DNA from: Pseudomonadota bacterium
GTDB lineage: Bacteria > Pseudomonadota > Alphaproteobacteria > Geminicoccales > Geminicoccaceae
DNA length: 64,000 nt
Reading direction: 5' to 3'
NCBI GenBank assembly: GCA_030549795.1
Contig: JAUQQO010000010.1
Coordinates: forward strand, 434,001 to 498,000
A program made the position numbers and the translations under genes. Positions 60,672-64,000 of the stretch are shown here, one piece after another. The stretch's first letter is position 1. The number at the start of each line of letters is the position of its first letter. Under the pieces are notes generated by a model, which was not told the origin of the DNA, searched no databases, and saw nothing but the letters and a program-made list of their open reading frames with translations.

Positions 60672-63149
60672 ATGGAAGCAGGGATCGCGGGCACCAGTCG
60701 ACGTCGGTTCCTCGCGGCGACGGGAGCGGGGTCGGTGCTGGCTGCGGTAGGGCCGCGACTGGTCGACGACAGCACGTCGCCTGGTACGGCGCAGGCACAA
60801 GCCGCTCCCTCGACCAAGATCGTCAAGAACATTTGCCATCAATGTCCGGCTCGTTGCGGCATCGACGTGTATGTGACCGACGGGCGCGTGCACGCCATCT
60901 ACGGAACGCCGGACCATCCCATCTCGAACGGCAAGCTGTGTCCAAAGGGTCCGCTCGGCATCTACGTCCTTTACGATCCCGATCGGTGGAAGGGGCCGAT
61001 GCGGCGGACCAATCCCAAAAAGGGCCGTGAGGAGGACCCGAAGTTCGTTCCCGTGAGTTGGGACGAAGCCCTCCAGATGGTAGCTGATCGCCTCAACGCG
61101 CTGCGCGAGCGGGGCGAGAGCCACCGTTTTGCGATCCTTTATGGGCGCGGTTGGGGTGCTTCGTGTGCCGGTCTGTTGGGAACTTTTGGTAAACTCTACG
61201 GTTCGCCCAATATTCCCATCGGCCATTCCTCGATGTGCTCGGACGGCTCGATCATCGCCAAGAAAGCGACGGACGGCAACGCCGGGTACAACGCTCACGA
61301 CTACCGCAACACCAATTACATCTTGATGTTCGGTTGCGGCTTTTTGGACGCGTTCCGACCCTACAACAACAACATGCAAGTTTGGGGTTACATCCGCGGT
61401 CAAAAAAGCCCCAAGACCCGCGTCACCGCGGTCGATGTGCACATGAACACCACGCTCGCCGCGGCCGACCGCGCCCTTCTCATCAAGCCGGGCACCGACG
61501 GTGCGCTCGCTCTTGCCATCGCGCACGTGATCCTCACCGAGGGCCTGTGGGAGCGCTCGTTCGTCGGAGACTTTATCGACAAGGAAAACCGCTTCAAAAC
61601 CGGTCAGACCGTTGATCCCACGACATTCGAAGAGAAGTGGGTCAAAGGTCTGGTCGAGTGGTGGAACATCGAGCTCAAGGACCGCACTCCGGCCTGGGCG
61701 GCCAAGGTCACGACGCTGCGCGAGCGCGACATCGTGGCGACCGCGCGCGAGTTCGGGCGCACCCGTCCGGCCATGGCGATCATGGAGCGTGGCGCGCACG
61801 CGCACTCCAACGGCATCTACAACGCCATGGCCATCCATACGCTGAACGCGCTCGTCGGCTCTCTCTTCGCCGAGGGCGGGCTCATGTACCAGATGCCGCC
61901 GCCCTACGGCAGTCTACCGGCGAACGCCGACGACTATATGGACGACTATGCCAAGAACGGACCGTGGAAGCAGTATCCACGCATCGATCTCAAGGGGCAT
62001 CCCGATGGTTATCTTCTGGCCAACAATATGATGCAAGAAGTAGGGCCGAACCATCTAGCAGGGAAGCCCTATAAACTCGACACCATTATGTTTTATCTCA
62101 CCAACCCGATCTGGACGGCACCGAATGGTCAGGTGTGGGAGCGGGCACTGCAAGACGTGTTCGTGATCGACACGTCACCCTTCCCATCCGAAACCAGCCA
62201 TTTCGCCGATCTGATCTTACCCGACCATACCTATCTCGAGCGACTGCAGGACGCGCCGACCTATCCGTTCGAAGGTTATCCGCTCACGCAGCTGCGTGTG
62301 CCGGCGGTCAAGCCTTTGTACGACACGAAATACTTCGGCGATACGCTTATTGAGATCGGCAAACGCATCAAAGGGCCGATGGGCGAGTACTACAAAAAGC
62401 TGGAGAGTGCCGAAAACGTCATCCGTCATCTCGCCAAGGGGTTCGAAAAGAACCCCGGCGACAACGGCGTCGACAGCTTCGAAAAATGGGTCGAGAAGGG
62501 GGTCTGGTACAAGAAGCCGTACTTATGGCGCCAGATTCGCGGTGAATTCTACGAATGGGACGGCAAGGGCTACAACAAGCCGATGACGCCGGAGGAGGTG
62601 AAGGCCAAGCTCCTTAAGACACCCTCTGGCAAGTTCGAGATCCGCTCCAGCCTCCTCGAGGCCAACGCCGACTGGATCGCCGCCAAGACCGGGCGCAACA
62701 AGGCCAACCTCATGTTCCCGATATGGGAAGAGCCCAAACATCCCGGAGGCGGCGATCTGTATTTGGTTACGCCGAAACAGGCCCTGCACGCGGAAGGGCG
62801 CGGTCACAACATCCCCATGGTGATCGCGCATTTCCAGCCGATCGTGGGCGGCCGGGGCGAAGCCTTTGCCGAGATCCATCCGGAAACGGCGCGTGAGCGC
62901 GGCATCAAGGACCGCAGCTGGATCAAGATCCGCTCGAGCGTGGGCGAGATCCGGGTGCGCTGCCGGTACTATGAGGGTGTTCGACCCGACACCATCGTGC
63001 TGCCCATGGAATGGGGACATTGGCGCGGCGGGCGTTGGTCGATGGCGGTGCCGGGCGGGCACTCCGGCGAGTGTACGGTCAACCAGTCCGACCGTATCAC
63101 CGGCCAATGTAATTATTATACCACGAAAGTCTTCGTTGAACCGGCTTGA
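60672..63149 (+). CDS. Tat-exported molybdopterin oxidoreductase catalytic subunit (ArxA/ArrA-like)
   Basis: An 825-residue DMSO-reductase-family enzyme. A twin-arginine signal (TSRRRFLAATG) is followed by a 4Fe-4S site Cys55-x2-Cys58-x3-Cys62-x27-Cys90. The probable Mo ligand is Cys189 in GHSSMCSDG, with a GRGWG motif at 158-162 and Tyr206 seventeen residues after the Cys. From memory, H-x3-C and the following Tyr fit arsenate reductase ArrA, and GRGWG is the ArxA-type signature. Gene order with ferredoxins and NrfD fits arx/arr too. Thiosulfate, polysulfide, tetrathionate or sulfite enzymes are alternatives. ATG 60672 has a GGGAGG site. Confidence 0.75.
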   Translation: MEAGIAGTSRRRFLAATGAGSVLAAVGPRLVDDSTSPGTAQAQAAPSTKIVKNICHQCPARCGIDVYVTDGRVHAIYGTPDHPISNGKLCPKGPLGIYVLYDPDRWKGPMRRTNPKKGREEDPKFVPVSWDEALQMVADRLNALRERGESHRFAILYGRGWGASCAGLLGTFGKLYGSPNIPIGHSSMCSDGSIIAKKATDGNAGYNAHDYRNTNYILMFGCGFLDAFRPYNNNMQVWGYIRGQKSPKTRVTAVDVHMNTTLAAADRALLIKPGTDGALALAIAHVILTEGLWERSFVGDFIDKENRFKTGQTVDPTTFEEKWVKGLVEWWNIELKDRTPAWAAKVTTLRERDIVATAREFGRTRPAMAIMERGAHAHSNGIYNAMAIHTLNALVGSLFAEGGLMYQMPPPYGSLPANADDYMDDYAKNGPWKQYPRIDLKGHPDGYLLANNMMQEVGPNHLAGKPYKLDTIMFYLTNPIWTAPNGQVWERALQDVFVIDTSPFPSETSHFADLILPDHTYLERLQDAPTYPFEGYPLTQLRVPAVKPLYDTKYFGDTLIEIGKRIKGPMGEYYKKLESAENVIRHLAKGFEKNPGDNGVDSFEKWVEKGVWYKKPYLWRQIRGEFYEWDGKGYNKPMTPEEVKAKLLKTPSGKFEIRSSLLEANADWIAAKTGRNKANLMFPIWEEPKHPGGGDLYLVTPKQALHAEGRGHNIPMVIAHFQPIVGGRGEAFAEIHPETARERGIKDRSWIKIRSSVGEIRVRCRYYEGVRPDTIVLPMEWGHWRGGRWSMAVPGGHSGECTVNQSDRITGQCNYYTTKVFVEPA

Positions 63150-63166
63150 GGGCGGGAGGCAGGGCC

Positions 63167-63925
63167 ATGACGAAGTGGGGAATGGTCATCGATCTCGAGA
63201 AGTGCACGGGTTGCCAAGCCTGCACCACGGCGTGCGCGATGGAGAATTCGCGCCTTCCCGGCGAGGCCTGGCAGGACGTTTTGTTCTACCACGAGGGACG
63301 CTACCCGAACGTCAAGGTGTCCTGGCTGCCGCGTCCGTGCATGCACTGCGAAAATCCGTCCTGTGTCGCCGTATGTCCGACCAAAGCGACCTACAAAACC
63401 GAGGACGGCGTCGTTCTCGTAGACTGGGACAAGTGTATCGGTTGCAAATATTGCATGATCGCCTGTCCTTATGGTGTCAGATTCTACATGGACGAAAAGC
63501 CGGTGGTGCAACCGGATCTGCGCGAAGTGTTTCCCGGTGACGGCGATCGCATCTGGAACCCGCCCTATCGCATGCCCGATCACCTCGCCGACCGCAAAAA
63601 GGGCATCGGCATTCAGCCCAAAGGCGTGGTGTCCAAATGTACCTTCTGTTACCATAAAATTTCCAAAGCACCGAAAGGCGTCGCGGATCTCGATGAGGAC
63701 GATCCGGCGACCCGCGAGTACACACCCGCTTGCGTGCGCGTGTGCCCGCCGAAGGCCCGATATTTCGGTGACCTCGACAATCCCAACAGCAAGGTGAGCC
63801 AGCTGATCGCCGACAAGCGGGGCGTGCGCCTTAAAGAAGAGACCGGGAATAAGCCACAGGTCTATTATCTCGCCGGCGGCGCCGCACCCGTGGTACCGGG
63901 TGAGCGGTCGCAAGAGCGCGGGTGA
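63167..63925 (+). CDS. four-cluster 4Fe-4S electron-transfer subunit
   Basis: A 252-residue PsrB/ArrB/DmsB-type ferredoxin. Sixteen cysteines form four cluster motifs: C13-C16-C19-C23, C58-C61-C66-C70, C90-C93-C96-C100 and C158-C161-C189-C193. It carries electrons between the molybdoenzyme and a membrane quinone subunit. ATG 63167 follows GGGAGGCAGGG, 17 bp after the catalytic gene. The next gene starts 18 bp downstream. Confidence 0.9.
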   Translation: MTKWGMVIDLEKCTGCQACTTACAMENSRLPGEAWQDVLFYHEGRYPNVKVSWLPRPCMHCENPSCVAVCPTKATYKTEDGVVLVDWDKCIGCKYCMIACPYGVRFYMDEKPVVQPDLREVFPGDGDRIWNPPYRMPDHLADRKKGIGIQPKGVVSKCTFCYHKISKAPKGVADLDEDDPATREYTPACVRVCPPKARYFGDLDNPNSKVSQLIADKRGVRLKEETGNKPQVYYLAGGAAPVVPGERSQERG

Positions 63926-63943
63926 TCGGGGGGAGGAAGGGCG

Positions 63944-64000
63944 ATGGCGACGGTGACTTCGCTGCGGCCCCAGTTCAAGGCATCACCCTACCTGATCGGG
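63944..64000 (+). CDS. start of a probable NrfD-like membrane subunit, cut by the window edge
   Basis: The first 19 codons (MATVTSLRPQFKASPYLIG) of a gene with a strong GGGAGGAAGG site. Position after the four-cluster ferredoxin suggests the NrfD/ArxC/PsrC-type quinone-reactive membrane subunit. The sequence is too short to prove it. Confidence 0.55.
   Translation, partial: MATVTSLRPQFKASPYLIG

Noticed and set aside
60579-61838. 419-residue minus-strand frame opposite the molybdoenzyme
   Set aside because: Antisense to a gene with intact cofactor motifs; no family resemblance.
1-64000. mobile elements, CRISPR arrays or integration sites
   Set aside because: No transposase or integrase motifs, no spaced repeat array, and no direct repeats flanking either tRNA were found on reading.

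Overview
The window is high-GC, densely packed chromosomal DNA. It most likely comes from an alphaproteobacterium, probably a Rhodospirillales/Geminicoccales-like lineage. The support is a GapR-type DUF2312 protein, an ECF RpoE-ChrR pair behind a TGATCC-N18-TAA promoter, the three-subunit transhydrogenase PntAA/PntAB/PntB, a class I PHA synthase, a zf-CHCC mini-protein, single-chain GcvP and many 4-bp ATGA/GTGA gene overlaps. I see no transposase, phage gene, CRISPR array or integration site, and base composition looks even throughout.

Layout. 1-5.7 kb: small stress or regulatory genes (HlyU-like, DUF2076, DUF2267, a three-BON-domain protein, lipoprotein cytochrome c, gapR, rhodanese) and a secreted 5'-nucleotidase-like phosphatase. 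A perfect FNR-type box sits in class II position before the DUF2267-BON pair. 5.8-10.5 kb: gcvT-gcvH-gcvP on the minus strand behind a tandem glycine riboswitch. 10.6-14.5 kb: glyoxalase I, a ribbon-helix-helix protein and the pnt operon. 14.6-19.2 kb: an SDR, a zinc alcohol dehydrogenase and an HcnABC/opine-oxidase-like three-subunit dehydrogenase. 19.2-28.3 kb: malic enzyme, HtpX, a 2-hydroxyacid dehydrogenase, a phytase-like esterase, an ABC-F protein, a PcaB-like lyase and tRNA-Arg. 28.5-33.1 kb: zf-CHCC protein, MATE exporter, ROK kinase, a 29-residue membrane ORF and PHA synthase. 33.3-39.9 kb: Sua5/TsaC, PurD, threonine ammonia-lyase, a membrane-anchored pseudo-receiver, ECF sigma/ChrR and UppP.

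40-43 kb: a four-gene coupled operon (SDR, E1 alpha, E1 beta, free lipoyl domain) without an E2 core, followed by a candidate small RNA carrying two CCUCCC motifs. 43.5-46.3 kb: an MBL hydrolase, tRNA-Leu, a YqaA/DedA membrane protein and DsbB.

46.3-54.5 kb: a tightly coupled minus-strand operon that joins a degenerate ABC exporter-like protein, a cNMP-binding protein, a class III nucleotide cyclase, an FkbM methyltransferase and the phosphatidylethanolamine pathway (psd, pssA), plus a second CDP-alcohol phosphotransferase and a universal stress protein. This is the best candidate for an undescribed system: cyclic-nucleotide signalling wired to envelope lipid synthesis. Upstream lie a two-component pair and a four-EF-hand secreted protein, and then prpE.

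59.5-64 kb: the start of a molybdoenzyme respiratory cluster (multi-cluster ferredoxin, Tat-exported catalytic subunit, four-cluster ferredoxin, NrfD-like N-terminus) whose order and motifs resemble arx/arr arsenic redox clusters. It is cut by the right edge. Functions are inferred from recognisable family motifs; no searches were run.
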